Assembly: GCA_041482015.1 (NCBI GenBank)
Contig: JBGPCZ010000079.1
Span: 1-26,982, forward strand
Length of the DNA: 26,982 bases
Direction of reading: 5' to 3'
Source: JACQFK01 sp041482015
GTDB taxonomy: Bacteria; Planctomycetota; MHYJ01; JACPRB01
The position numbers were made by a program, and so were the translations under genes. This document shows positions 14,870-23,704 of the stretch, piece by piece. The first letter of the stretch is position 1, and each line of letters opens with the position of its first letter. Below the pieces are notes generated by a model. That model was not told the DNA's origin, did not search any database, and was given only the letters and a program-made list of their open reading frames with translations.

Positions 14870-16251
14870 CGGCGGAGTTCCTTCAAGAGCCGGATCGCGG
14901 CGTCGACCATCATCTCGCCGCCCCCGGGCTGGAGTCGAGAATTAATCACTTCGTAGGCGCCCTGGGCGTAGGCCTCGCGGGTCGGGACGTAGGCGCAGTT
15001 GTCGTTGGCGAGTTCGATGACGAACGTGTGCTTGAACGCCGACGCCTTCTTGATCGCCAGGCCATGCTCGACGAAGATCTCGCCCGGCAACGTGACGATC
15101 GCCGTATCGGGCCCCAGTCGGATGGCCTGCACCTCGAGCGGCCAGGTCTCCGGCAGGTCGGCCAAGTTGAGCACGGTGCAGAGGCGGACCTGATCCAGGG
15201 AGGGGAGCTCCTTCCCGCCCACTTTGTCGACGTTCTTCCGCGCCTCGGCGACCTGCTCGGGCGTGACTCGCTGAACGGGCGCCTGAACGCGGACGCTCGT
15301 CATCGCCAGGGAGGGCTGGATGGGGGTCAGAGAGGGAATCCTGTCGAGAATGGTCTTCGCGAGCGTCGTTCCGATCTCGTCGGTCTTTCGGCGCTCCTTC
15401 GTCTTCACGTCGATATGGTTGATGTTCCCGCAAGTCCCCGCGCCAAAGAGGGAAACCAGCTGGATCCCGCGTGCAGACCGCAGCTCACGCTCCAGGAAAA
15501 AGGGATAATCGGCGGAATACTCCGTCCCGCCGACGGTGTCGCAGTGACACGCAAAGACGGTCAGCGAACCTACCGAATCAAGCACGGGATGGGGAAACTT
15601 GGGCATCGTCTCGACTTCGGCATGGGCGAGAAGGATGCCCACGTCGGGATCGATGGTTCCCATGGGTCTTGCGATCTCGGGGTTGAGCGCGCCGGGGTTG
15701 GTCCGCACCGTGCCGTCCTTCATCTGGAACCGGCGGATGAAGGAAAGCGATTCCTCCTTGGCAATGCCTGCCTCCAGGTAGCCGGGCCGGCGCGCCGCGT
15801 GGGCCTTTTCGACCACTTCCGCGATCCGGTCGACGAGCATCGACGGGTAGTCGAATTCCATCGGCCCCGACCGATCGTTGAGGATCTTGTTCATCGCCCC
15901 ATAGTAAAGCGGGCCAGTGTGGCTGTGCGTTGCGGAGACGGACATATTCGCGGCGGGGATCCCCGTCTTCGCGGAGGCCCTCTCGCGCGCCCTCGTGGCG
16001 ACGCTCGCCGGCATGCCCACGAGATCGCAGAAGACGAGTGCAATCTTTGTCCGGCCCTGCTCCAACACCATCGCCTTCGCCTTGAGCGGGTCCTTCGTGC
16101 CGGTCGACCGCCGCTCGTGGAAGTAGCCCGCCATGCGGTAGCCGACGGGAGGGGTGATCTCCACCTCGGCGACGCCGACCCGGAGCGGGGGCTCGCCCGA
16201 GATCGCGGGGCCGGCGCAGCCCGTCAGGAGGAGAAGAAGGAGGCGTTTCAC
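14866..16251 (-). CDS. Neutral/alkaline ceramidase-like lipoprotein (paralogue A)
   Basis: 461 residues; the GTG start at 16251 overlaps the preceding stop as GTGA and gives a lipoprotein signal (LLLLLLTGC, lipid-modified Cys12). The protein matches the N-terminal domain of neutral ceramidases, zinc amidases that split N-acyl sphingosine. Expected zinc ligands are present by alignment: His109/His111 in SATHSHTGP, His236 in FACHCDTVGG, Glu391 in LPGEIF, and Tyr421 in NCAYVP. The conserved ceramidase GDVSPN, carrying the active-site serine, is GNINHI here (Asn278 for Ser). The C-terminal domain of full-length ceramidases (about 650 residues) is missing. It is therefore probably a metal-dependent hydrolase of an amide or ester other than ceramide, anchored outside the cytoplasm. 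Paralogues B and C lie in the same operon; A resembles C more (both lipoproteins with the YFHER/YYHER motif). Confidence 0.88.
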   Translation of the reverse strand: MKRLLLLLLTGCAGPAISGEPPLRVGVAEVEITPPVGYRMAGYFHERRSTGTKDPLKAKAMVLEQGRTKIALVFCDLVGMPASVATRARERASAKTGIPAANMSVSATHSHTGPLYYGAMNKILNDRSGPMEFDYPSMLVDRIAEVVEKAHAARRPGYLEAGIAKEESLSFIRRFQMKDGTVRTNPGALNPEIARPMGTIDPDVGILLAHAEVETMPKFPHPVLDSVGSLTVFACHCDTVGGTEYSADYPFFLERELRSARGIQLVSLFGAGTCGNINHIDVKTKERRKTDEIGTTLAKTILDRIPSLTPIQPSLAMTSVRVQAPVQRVTPEQVAEARKNVDKVGGKELPSLDQVRLCTVLNLADLPETWPLEVQAIRLGPDTAIVTLPGEIFVEHGLAIKKASAFKHTFVIELANDNCAYVPTREAYAQGAYEVINSRLQPGGGEMMVDAAIRLLKELRR

Positions 16252-17585
16252 TTCGGGGCCACTCTCTGGAGCGCGCGGCAGGCGCCCTCGACCAGTTTCT
16301 GGCCGCCGTCGGGGGCGAGCTTGCTCGACCGCGCCGTGCGCGGCTCGTAGCCGCCGCCGACGAATGCCTGGGCCGTCGGCACGTAGCCGATGTACTCGTT
16401 CGCGAGCTCCACGAACCAGGTGAACTTGTGGGGTGAAGTCTGCTTGATCCGGAGCGCATAGTCGACGAAATACTCCGCGCCGTTGGTCGCGATCCCGAGC
16501 GGGCCGATCCGCAGCCCCTGCACCTCGCATTCGATCACCGGCGTCTTCTCGCGCTCCGCGGCGACCAGCTTCCGCTCGACTTCATAGACTTCGTCGGGCC
16601 CGCTGCCGAGTCCGAAGGAGGGCTTCTCCGCGGCCGCGTCGGGCTCGGGGCGGATGCGCACCGGCACCGTCTCCGTCGCGGCGGCGTTCGCGAGCGTCTT
16701 CATCCACGTCATGCGATTGATCGTGCGGACCGCCTCGGCCGCGAGCTTCGATCCCATCATGTCGGCGTGCTCCGGCCCGAATTCCCTGGCCGTGGCCATG
16801 TTGTCCACCTGCGTGATGTCGCCGCACGCGCCATTCAGGAAGACCACGTGCGCCTGTTCGCCGTACACCGCCTTCAGGTGCTTACGCAGGTAGCCCACGT
16901 AGTCCGCGGAGAACTGGTTGCCGCCGACGACCGTGCAGTGGCAGGCGAAGTTGACGACGACGCCGAAGACCGCGCCGCCCGGCTTGCGCGCCGCGAGCAC
17001 GCCCACGTCGGGGTCGATGGGGCCCGCGGGGCGCACGATCTGGTCGTGGTACTTCGTCCCCGGGCGCCCCGGGTGGGTGATCTCCCTCCCGTCCTTCATC
17101 AGAAATCGGCGGTTGAACGAAATGGTGTCCTCCCTGCCGAGACCGATCCCGATCTCGCAGGGCTGGAGCGACGCCCACGCCTCCTCGACCGCCCTGGCGA
17201 TCAGGTTTCCGACCTTCTCTCCATAGGCGGCGTCTCCTTCGGTCCCGAGACAGCTGACGATCGGCCCGCCCGAATGAGTGTGACTGGCGGCGATGAGCAC
17301 GTTCGCCCCCGGGATCTTCGTGTTCTTCTCGATCCGCTCGCGCGCCTGCTTCACCGTGTGCTTGCCGATGAAGAGCTCGTCGATGCCGACCAGCGCGACG
17401 GGCGTCGTTCCGTCCGTGACCACGCACGCAACCGCGTAGAGCGGGTCGCGCACGCCTTTGCTCGGGTTGGGCTTGAACCCGCCCGGGATCGACGCGCCGA
17501 CCTCGGGCGTGATGTCGGCGGCGCCGAATCCGGCTTTGACTTCCTGCGCGGCGAGGGAGAGAAGGGCGGCCAGGAGGGCGTTCAT
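16248..17585 (-). CDS. Neutral/alkaline ceramidase-like secreted hydrolase (paralogue B)
   Basis: 445 residues, secreted by a short signal peptide (MNALLAALLSLAAQ) without a lipobox, unlike A and C. ATG 17585 overlaps the upstream stop by four bases. Ceramidase-domain landmarks: ADITPEVG near the N-terminus, His102/His104 in ASHTHSGGP, His216 in FACHCTVVGG, Glu371 in TNGAEYF, and Tyr401 in GYVPT, all at positions matching the zinc site. The serine motif GDVSPN is GDITQV here, with Thr258 in the serine position. Glu371 lies in TNGAEYF where the other two have LPGE, so B is the most divergent copy and has its own N-terminal region (GGFKPNPSKGV) in place of the YxHER segment. Like the others it lacks the second ceramidase domain. 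It probably hydrolyses an amide or ester in the operon's substrate; true ceramidase activity is doubtful. Confidence 0.88.
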   Translation of the reverse strand: MNALLAALLSLAAQEVKAGFGAADITPEVGASIPGGFKPNPSKGVRDPLYAVACVVTDGTTPVALVGIDELFIGKHTVKQARERIEKNTKIPGANVLIAASHTHSGGPIVSCLGTEGDAAYGEKVGNLIARAVEEAWASLQPCEIGIGLGREDTISFNRRFLMKDGREITHPGRPGTKYHDQIVRPAGPIDPDVGVLAARKPGGAVFGVVVNFACHCTVVGGNQFSADYVGYLRKHLKAVYGEQAHVVFLNGACGDITQVDNMATAREFGPEHADMMGSKLAAEAVRTINRMTWMKTLANAAATETVPVRIRPEPDAAAEKPSFGLGSGPDEVYEVERKLVAAEREKTPVIECEVQGLRIGPLGIATNGAEYFVDYALRIKQTSPHKFTWFVELANEYIGYVPTAQAFVGGGYEPRTARSSKLAPDGGQKLVEGACRALQRVAPK

Positions 17586-19069
17586 GCGAGGAACCTCCGG
17601 AAAAGATTCTGGGTGATCCTTTGCACGCGGGGCTCCGGTCCGGGTGGCGTGTTGCCGTGGGAGGTCGGGCGGATGAAGCCGGGCGGCTCGGCGAGCCCGA
17701 GCGACCACCAGATGGTGGCGGCGTTGAAGACGATGTTGCCTTTCGAGCCGGAATGAACCGTCGACGCGTAGTCCACCTTCTGCGGCTTCCCGCCGCTGAA
17801 GACGGGGCCGCGCGCGAGCACTTCGAGGCCGGGGATGTCGGCGGGAATACCGTGGTGCTCCCAGCCGACCAGGCCTTTGATGGACTCGCCGTTCCGGAGC
17901 CCCGTCCCGTCCAGCAGCCAGTGCTTCTCGTTGACGCACGTCCAGTCGGCGCCGCCGTTGGCGGGAATGGTCGTGCGGACGCCCATGAGGAGCGCCGGGT
18001 CGGGCCCGTGCTGCTTCCATTTCGCCTGGAGCCGCTTGACCCTGGGGTCATCGAACCCGAACTGGCCGATCCGGCCGATCGTGCGGTTCGGAACGCCCCC
18101 GGCACCGGGCAGGATCTCGATCACCCCGTCCACCGCGTTCCCGCTGAAAAACGCCGCGTGAACGCCGGCGTCGACCGCCGACTTCGCGTTCCGGTACATG
18201 TCGAGCGACCAGTACTCGTCGTGCGCGATGGACAGGAACGACTTCGCGCGCAGGAGCCGCGCGGGATGGGCGTGCGTGTCGAGGTTGCTGATGTACGAGA
18301 CGTCGTAGCCCGCGCGCTCCATCCAGAAGGCGAGCGGGAACTCCCACAGCAGGAACTCGCCCGAGCCCTGCGACAGCGGCGCGTCCAGGATCTGCCGGTA
18401 CTTCCCATAGGGACGGTCGAAGCTGGCCCGGACGCCGGGGCCCACGTACCAGTTGTGCGGCGGCGTGCCATCGTCGTAGAGCGACCAGAGGTCGGGCCAC
18501 CGGTTGTAGGCGGCCCACGTCGTGTCGCTGCATTGGAAGAGGAAGTCGCACGGACGGTCGTCGCGCACGATGAAGATGATGTAGCTCTGGAGCTTCTCGC
18601 GCTCCTCCGTCATCTTGCCCAGGTAGACGCCGCTCGGCCAGTCGCTCGGGATGTCGAGCTTCGCCGCGGTCTCCCACCGGCACTCGCGGGCCCGTTCCTC
18701 CCCCTCGGGCGGATCCTCCTGGACCGACCCTTTGAACGGGCCGAGACGGCCGACGAAGCGGCCCCCTTTGCCGCCGTAGTAGCCCATCCGGTAGAGATCG
18801 ATCACGAAGGGGGAGGGCGGGTTGGTGCTGACCTTGATCTCGATCGATTCGCCGGCGCGGACGCTGGTCTTTGAGCAGAAGCCCTCGATCCACGGCGACC
18901 GGCATTTCGTCGGGCGTGTTTGCGCGAGCATCCAGTCCGTCGTGCCGGGCTTCTCGTTCTCCGAGCGGATGACGTCCCGGCGCTGACTGATGGCGCACCC
19001 GGAGAGAAGCGCCGCCGCCGCGGCCCCTTTGAGCAGGTCGCGGCGAGTCAGGCCGTCACTCTGTTCCAT
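17582..19069 (-). CDS. Tat-exported lipoprotein, N,N-dimethylformamidase large-subunit-like
   Basis: 495 residues. It begins with a twin-arginine signal (TRRDLLKGAAAAALL) ending in a lipobox, LLSGC, so the protein is exported folded and anchored through Cys25. The body matches the C-terminal catalytic region of the N,N-dimethylformamidase large (beta) subunit: WPSGVYLGKM, IIFIVRDD, FQCSDTTWAAYNRW (178-191), a D-R-P-Y strand, ERAGYDVSYISNLD, SIAHDEYWS (280-288) and AAFFSGNAVDGV. The characterised enzyme uses a mononuclear iron to hydrolyse a tertiary formamide; secreted relatives such as this one have no known substrate. Tat export fits a cofactor inserted before transport. The ATG at 19069 overlaps the upstream lyase gene by 14 bases. 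Its place beside three ceramidase-like amidases hints at amide-bond chemistry on a glycan, which is inference. Confidence 0.87.
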   Translation of the reverse strand: MEQSDGLTRRDLLKGAAAAALLSGCAISQRRDVIRSENEKPGTTDWMLAQTRPTKCRSPWIEGFCSKTSVRAGESIEIKVSTNPPSPFVIDLYRMGYYGGKGGRFVGRLGPFKGSVQEDPPEGEERARECRWETAAKLDIPSDWPSGVYLGKMTEEREKLQSYIIFIVRDDRPCDFLFQCSDTTWAAYNRWPDLWSLYDDGTPPHNWYVGPGVRASFDRPYGKYRQILDAPLSQGSGEFLLWEFPLAFWMERAGYDVSYISNLDTHAHPARLLRAKSFLSIAHDEYWSLDMYRNAKSAVDAGVHAAFFSGNAVDGVIEILPGAGGVPNRTIGRIGQFGFDDPRVKRLQAKWKQHGPDPALLMGVRTTIPANGGADWTCVNEKHWLLDGTGLRNGESIKGLVGWEHHGIPADIPGLEVLARGPVFSGGKPQKVDYASTVHSGSKGNIVFNAATIWWSLGLAEPPGFIRPTSHGNTPPGPEPRVQRITQNLFRRFLA

Positions 19070-22000
19070 AGATCTGCACCTCGTTGAGGCCTCCGCCGAT
19101 CCCCCAGTATTTCGTGATGACGACGCGGACCGAGGCGACGCCCTTCACGTTCTCGAAGGCCAGCGGCTTCCAGCCGTCGCCGAACGGGACCGTGAGCCCG
19201 GGCTCCAGCATCCCGGCGAACGATTCCGGGTAGTGGTTGCACCACTCCGGGATGAAGAACGCCTGCTTGAACGGGCGATCGAACACCTTGCCGAATTGCC
19301 CCTCCTGCTTTGCGAGGAGCGCGTGGGACGCGTCATAGAGTTCGACCCGGAACGCGTGCGCGGCGAAGTCGTTCAAGCCCGTGTTCGACGTGTTCAGGAG
19401 GCGGACGAGATCGATCGTCGCCGGCTTCGTGAGCGTGACTTCGACCCAGCCCTTCTTCTCCTCGGGGAGCAGCCAATAGGTCGGCTTCACATAAAGAGGG
19501 AACGAGTCGCGGTTGTTGAGGAGCGACTCCTTCCCCTGGCCGTAGCCCACGGTGCGCCCCGACGTCAGGACCTCGCCCAGCGTGTAGTCGAGGTGGCCGT
19601 CGAGCGGGTATTCCGCCGTCTCGTTGTCCACGACCTTCGAGGCGGGGAAGCGGGCGTCGCGCGTCGCCGACGCGGTGACCGTCGCGCCGATCGCGAGGTT
19701 CTTCCGGCCGACGGCGTCGCGCTCTTTCGCGATCTTCTCCAGCACGGGCTTGAGGCCCGTCGCGACGAGCGCTGCATTCGCGTCGCTGTTCGTCCTGAGC
19801 GCCGACGCCTGCACCGCGGCGGCGAGAGGCCGGCCCTGGCGGACGATGCCCAGCGAGCCTTCCGGTCCGACCACGATCTCATCCCTCGTTCCGTCGGCAT
19901 GGATCAAGAAGCAGCCCTCGATCGCGGGCGGCGCCGCGCCCTTGTCGAGCGGCATCGCGATCGTGAGGAACTTCTGTTCCGTCGAACGGCGCGGCCTGCC
20001 GAGAGGCTCCAGCGCGATCGGGCCGAGCCAGAGCTTCCCGAGTTTGAAGTAGTGTGCGCCGCCGATCGCCCAGAAGGAGGCTCGGACCGAGACGGCGGCC
20101 TTGGGCGCGTCGAAGTACACCGCGGTCTCGACCCAATCGTGGGTCGCGATGTCGGAGCGGGGCGCGTCGAGGCGGAGCGGGTCGGGATGGCCGTGAGGCG
20201 TCTGCGGCTTCGCGACGGTCCGGCCCTCGGCATCGAGGATCTCGAGGTCGACCTCCCACGCGGTCGCCTCGTAGACGCGGTAGTCCTGCTTCTTGCAGCG
20301 CAACGACCCGCGGTAGCGCACGCCGCCCTCGATGCCTGCGATCGTCTCTGAAGCGACCGACTTTTCGGTGGGCGGCCGCTCGAGGTAGAGGGCGTCGTCC
20401 TGCGCCACGCCGAGGTCTTTCCACGCGGCGGCAGGGATCGTGACGGTCTTCGCCTCCGCCTGCTTGTAGCCGCCGGCGACCACGCGCATCATCCGTGCAT
20501 GGTGGTCCATCTGGTAGACCGGGAGGGGTTGCGACGGGATGCCGTGCTGCTCGAGGGCGATCCCGTCGGGGGTCACGAAGTGGATCCAGAGGTCGGCGTT
20601 CGGCCGCTCCGCCCGGACGGTCCGGTCGTCGATTGCGGTGAAGCGCCCGTAGTTCGCAGGGTTCGAGGCGGAATCCCAGAGGTGCCACGTCCACGCGTGC
20701 CAGCGCGGCTCCTTCTCGCGGACGTCATCGAGGAAGACGAAGTAGTCGGGACGTTTCTCCGTGCCGCGCACGTAGAGCACGCTCCGCTCCCGCTTTTCAT
20801 AATGGGTCCAGCTCTCCGACTGACCCTTCTGGCGATAGTAGGTCACGTTGCTCGGCCCGCTTTCGGCGCGGAAGAAGCTGTACTCCGGCGTGTTTCGCGC
20901 CTCCCTGATGACCATGCTCGGCGCGAAGGGTTCGCCCTCGGTCTCGATTCCGCTCTCCGTGATTTGGTACTGATGCCAGGGGAAGTGCCACGCCAACCCC
21001 GACGTGCAGGCCAGCATCTCCTTCTTCGCGCTCAGGAAGAGGTCGCCGTTGAAATGGAGGTACGTGTGGCCGTACCCGTAGCCGCTCCGGATCCCGGCCA
21101 TCCGGTCGGTGAAGAGCGCGAGCGCCTCGGGCGGCTTCGCGGGCGCGAGCACCTTGTCATCCCACCACGCGATCTCGAGGATCTGCGCGAGCGTGCCCTG
21201 GTGCGCGTCGGTCGCGCTGATCCGCTCGCGCGACGCCATCCCCTTCTGGATGAAGTAGGGGGCCGGCGACTCGGGGAACTTCGCCGCGTAGTCGAACCAC
21301 CACGCGCCGCACGACGCGCGGTGGGGAAGCTCGATCGGCTTGGTCGAGATGACCCCCATGACGGGCGACTTGAGATCCCGATCGAACGCCTTGTCCATGT
21401 TCTCCATCGGCGGCACGGTCGATTCCAGGATGAGCGGGTAGTAGGCCGCCTGGTCGAAGCCCGGATGGGCGCGGAGGTCGATGCCCCGGACGTTCCAGAG
21501 CGCCGCGGCCCCCGTGTAGAGGTTCTGCATCGAGACGGACCAGTAGCCCGGCATGCCGCTCTCGAGGTGCTGGCCCATCCAGCCGATGTCGTGCGCCACC
21601 GCCCAGTGGAAGGTCTGGCAGAGGCTGTTAAACCAGGTCTCGTTGTCGGCGATCGCGTCGCCCACGAACAGGCTCCCGCAGAGCGCCGCCGCGAGCGCGT
21701 TGTTCCCCTGGTTGAGCGAGCGGAGGTGGAAGAGGCCCATGCCCGGCGTGTGAAGGACGATGCGGAAGTAGGGCTCGACAACTTTCTCCGCGATCGTCTC
21801 CTTCGCGTGCCGCCGCTGCTCGTCCGTCAAGGTCTCCCAAACGCAGTCGGCGACGAGGACCATGTTGCGCGCGATGATCCCGTAGTGGATCTGCGGCATG
21901 TGCGAGCCGCTCCACGGGAACCAGCCCCAGCGGTTCGTCTTCGCGGCCTGCTCGAAGACGTCCCACGCGAACGCCGCGTACTTCTTCTCGCCGGTGATGA

Positions 22001-22334
22001 GATAGACGAACGCGGCGGCCGGCGCCGAGTGGGTGCAGTAGTTCTCGAAGACGGGGAAGAGCGCCTTTCCGCCCTCGGGCGCGAACTTTTCCGGGACGTT
22101 CTCCATCGTTAGGTCGGCGAGCTTCGGCGCGAGCTCTTCGATCCGGAGCCTCGCCTTGTCCTCGGCCCATTTCGATGCCGCCTGGTCGGCGTCCTTGCGC
22201 AGCCGTTCGAAGACCGCCTTGCATGGCGGCCTCTGTACCTTCTCGCGCAAGGCCGCGACCTCGTCGCGCTTGAAGAAGACGCCGACGCCGGGCGAGGGGT
22301 CCTGGGCGAGCGCGAAGAGGAGAAAGGTGATCAT
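19056..22334 (-). CDS. Large secreted polysaccharide lyase-like protein (heparinase II/III type) with discoidin-like C-terminus
   Basis: 1092 residues with a short, weak signal (MITFLLFALAQD). Residues about 20-410 are helical and resemble the alpha/alpha toroid of heparinase II/III and alginate-lyase families (VYLITGEKKYAAFAWDVFE, SLNQGNNALAAALCGSLFVGD, HDIGWMGQHLESGM). About 410-640 is a beta-sandwich of the same families (GYGYGHTYLHFNGD, SVLYVRGTEKRPDYFVFLDDV). About 690-790 looks like a jelly-roll sugar-binding domain. The last 230 residues (NLAIGATVTASATRDARFPASKVVDNE, then WVEVTLTKPATIDLVRLLN) match the F5/8-type discoidin pattern, a glycan-binding module. Such enzymes cleave uronate-containing polysaccharides by beta-elimination; catalytic residues cannot be assigned by eye. 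The ATG overlaps the upstream stop by four bases. A non-catalytic or hydrolytic variant of this fold is possible. Confidence 0.8.
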   Translation of the reverse strand: MITFLLFALAQDPSPGVGVFFKRDEVAALREKVQRPPCKAVFERLRKDADQAASKWAEDKARLRIEELAPKLADLTMENVPEKFAPEGGKALFPVFENYCTHSAPAAAFVYLITGEKKYAAFAWDVFEQAAKTNRWGWFPWSGSHMPQIHYGIIARNMVLVADCVWETLTDEQRRHAKETIAEKVVEPYFRIVLHTPGMGLFHLRSLNQGNNALAAALCGSLFVGDAIADNETWFNSLCQTFHWAVAHDIGWMGQHLESGMPGYWSVSMQNLYTGAAALWNVRGIDLRAHPGFDQAAYYPLILESTVPPMENMDKAFDRDLKSPVMGVISTKPIELPHRASCGAWWFDYAAKFPESPAPYFIQKGMASRERISATDAHQGTLAQILEIAWWDDKVLAPAKPPEALALFTDRMAGIRSGYGYGHTYLHFNGDLFLSAKKEMLACTSGLAWHFPWHQYQITESGIETEGEPFAPSMVIREARNTPEYSFFRAESGPSNVTYYRQKGQSESWTHYEKRERSVLYVRGTEKRPDYFVFLDDVREKEPRWHAWTWHLWDSASNPANYGRFTAIDDRTVRAERPNADLWIHFVTPDGIALEQHGIPSQPLPVYQMDHHARMMRVVAGGYKQAEAKTVTIPAAAWKDLGVAQDDALYLERPPTEKSVASETIAGIEGGVRYRGSLRCKKQDYRVYEATAWEVDLEILDAEGRTVAKPQTPHGHPDPLRLDAPRSDIATHDWVETAVYFDAPKAAVSVRASFWAIGGAHYFKLGKLWLGPIALEPLGRPRRSTEQKFLTIAMPLDKGAAPPAIEGCFLIHADGTRDEIVVGPEGSLGIVRQGRPLAAAVQASALRTNSDANAALVATGLKPVLEKIAKERDAVGRKNLAIGATVTASATRDARFPASKVVDNETAEYPLDGHLDYTLGEVLTSGRTVGYGQGKESLLNNRDSFPLYVKPTYWLLPEEKKGWVEVTLTKPATIDLVRLLNTSNTGLNDFAAHAFRVELYDASHALLAKQEGQFGKVFDRPFKQAFFIPEWCNHYPESFAGMLEPGLTVPFGDGWKPLAFENVKGVASVRVVITKYWGIGGGLNEVQIYGTE

Positions 22335-23704
22335 TTGAGTTCCCCCAGCAGCCGGATCGCCGCCTCGACCAGCTTCTCGCCGCCGCCGGCCGCGAGCGTC
22401 GAATTGACCACCTCGTAGCCCCCGAGCGGATAGGCGTCGCGCTTGGGGATGTAGGACGTCTCCTCGGTGTTGGCGAGCTCGATGACGAACGTGGTTTTGA
22501 AGGGCGAGGCCTTCTTGATCGCCAGCCCGAGCTCCACGAACACCTCGCCCGGGAGCGTCACGATCGCGGCGTCGGGGCCGAGCCGGATCGCGTGGACCTC
22601 GAGGAGGAGATCGGGGCCCTGCCGGCGGAGGCGCTCGACCTTGAGGAGCTTGTGCGCCTTCACCTGCTCGAGGAACGGGACCTTCTGACCGGCCCGCTCC
22701 CTTTCAACGAACGCGCGGGCCCACGCGAGATCGTCCGCGCCCGCCTCCTGGAGGGGCGCGCGGACGACCGCCCGGTGGACGCCGAGCCGGGGGTGGACGT
22801 CGCGAAGCGAGGGCAGCGCTTTCTTCGCGGTCTCGCCCAGGGAGGTCCCGATGAATTCCGTGGTATTTCGTTTCTCGGCGCGCGGGTCGGAGTGGTTGAT
22901 GTCGCCGCAGCAGCCGTTGGCGAAGATGGGGAGGAGGGCTTCGCCGAGAGCGGATCTGAGTACTTTCCCCATGTCGTGCGGGAAGTCGGCGGACCACTTC
23001 GTCCCGCCCAGCGTGTCAAGGTGGAGCGCGAAGTTGACCAGCGCGGCCCGTGCGCGCTCCGCGTCCGACACGAGAAGGACCGCCACCTCGGGATCAACGG
23101 GGTTCGCCTCGCGCACGGTCTCCGAATTCCGGTAATTGGCCCACGTCTGGACGTTGCCGTCCTTCATGATGAACCGGCGACTGAAGGAGACGGGGGTCTC
23201 CTGCGTTCCCGACCCCGCCTTCAGGTTCATCGGGGCGGTCGACCCGGCGGCGCGTACGACCGCCTCGGTGATGGCGTCGATCAGACGGGGCGGGTAGGCG
23301 GCCGCGTCGACGCCGCCGCGTTCCATCAACTTGCGGAGGTCGGCCTCGTAGGCTGGTCCGGTGTGGGTGTGGGTCGCGGCCACGATGATGCGCTCGGCGG
23401 GGATGCCCGACCGGGGAGCCGCGCGCCTTCTAACTTCCTCCGTCAGCTCCGGTGCGACCCCGCAGAGGTCGCACAGAACGAGCGCGACGGATTCCCCGCC
23501 CTGGCGGAAGACCAGCGCCTTCGCGTGGAGGGGGTCGCGGACCTCGGTGCTCTTCCGCTCGTGGTAGTAGCCGCTCAGGCCGTAGGGCATCGTGGGGGTG
23601 AGGTCGGTCTCGGCGATCCCCACGAGGAGCTCCGTCGGAGAGGGCGCCGCCGGCGCGGCGCACCCGGCCAGGAGCAGGACGACGCCGAGAAATCTCATCT
23701 TCAT
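22331..23704 (-). CDS. Neutral/alkaline ceramidase-like lipoprotein (paralogue C)
   Basis: 457 residues with a lipoprotein signal (MKMRFLGVVLLLAGC, Cys15). ATG 23704 overlaps the preceding stop as ATGA; a second in-frame ATG two codons later is possible. Zinc-site residues by alignment with neutral ceramidase: His112/His114 in AATHTHTGP, His228 in FALHLDTLGG, Glu387 in LPGEVF, and Tyr418 in TSYIP. The ceramidase serine motif is GDINHS here, with Asn270 replacing Ser. It is closest to paralogue A, sharing the YYHERKST-like N-terminal motif, RRFIMKDG and the LGLAIKKAS segment, but sits three genes away. Expected location: lipid-anchored outside the cytoplasmic membrane. Role as for the other copies: metal-dependent hydrolysis of an amide or ester in a glycoconjugate, specificity unknown. 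Confidence 0.88.
   Translation of the reverse strand: MKMRFLGVVLLLAGCAAPAAPSPTELLVGIAETDLTPTMPYGLSGYYHERKSTEVRDPLHAKALVFRQGGESVALVLCDLCGVAPELTEEVRRRAAPRSGIPAERIIVAATHTHTGPAYEADLRKLMERGGVDAAAYPPRLIDAITEAVVRAAGSTAPMNLKAGSGTQETPVSFSRRFIMKDGNVQTWANYRNSETVREANPVDPEVAVLLVSDAERARAALVNFALHLDTLGGTKWSADFPHDMGKVLRSALGEALLPIFANGCCGDINHSDPRAEKRNTTEFIGTSLGETAKKALPSLRDVHPRLGVHRAVVRAPLQEAGADDLAWARAFVERERAGQKVPFLEQVKAHKLLKVERLRRQGPDLLLEVHAIRLGPDAAIVTLPGEVFVELGLAIKKASPFKTTFVIELANTEETSYIPKRDAYPLGGYEVVNSTLAAGGGEKLVEAAIRLLGELK

Noticed and set aside
12267..14956. Plus-strand open frames opposite the PVC dehydrogenase
   Set aside because: Low-complexity antisense translations; the minus strand carries full domain signatures including CASCH.
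19056..22112. Plus-strand open frames opposite the large lyase
   Set aside because: No recognisable motifs, no ribosome sites, and an antisense composition typical of high G+C at third positions.
14866..23704. Naming the three paralogues as ceramidases
   Set aside because: The active-site serine motif is changed in all three and the second domain is absent; only the metal site is shared.
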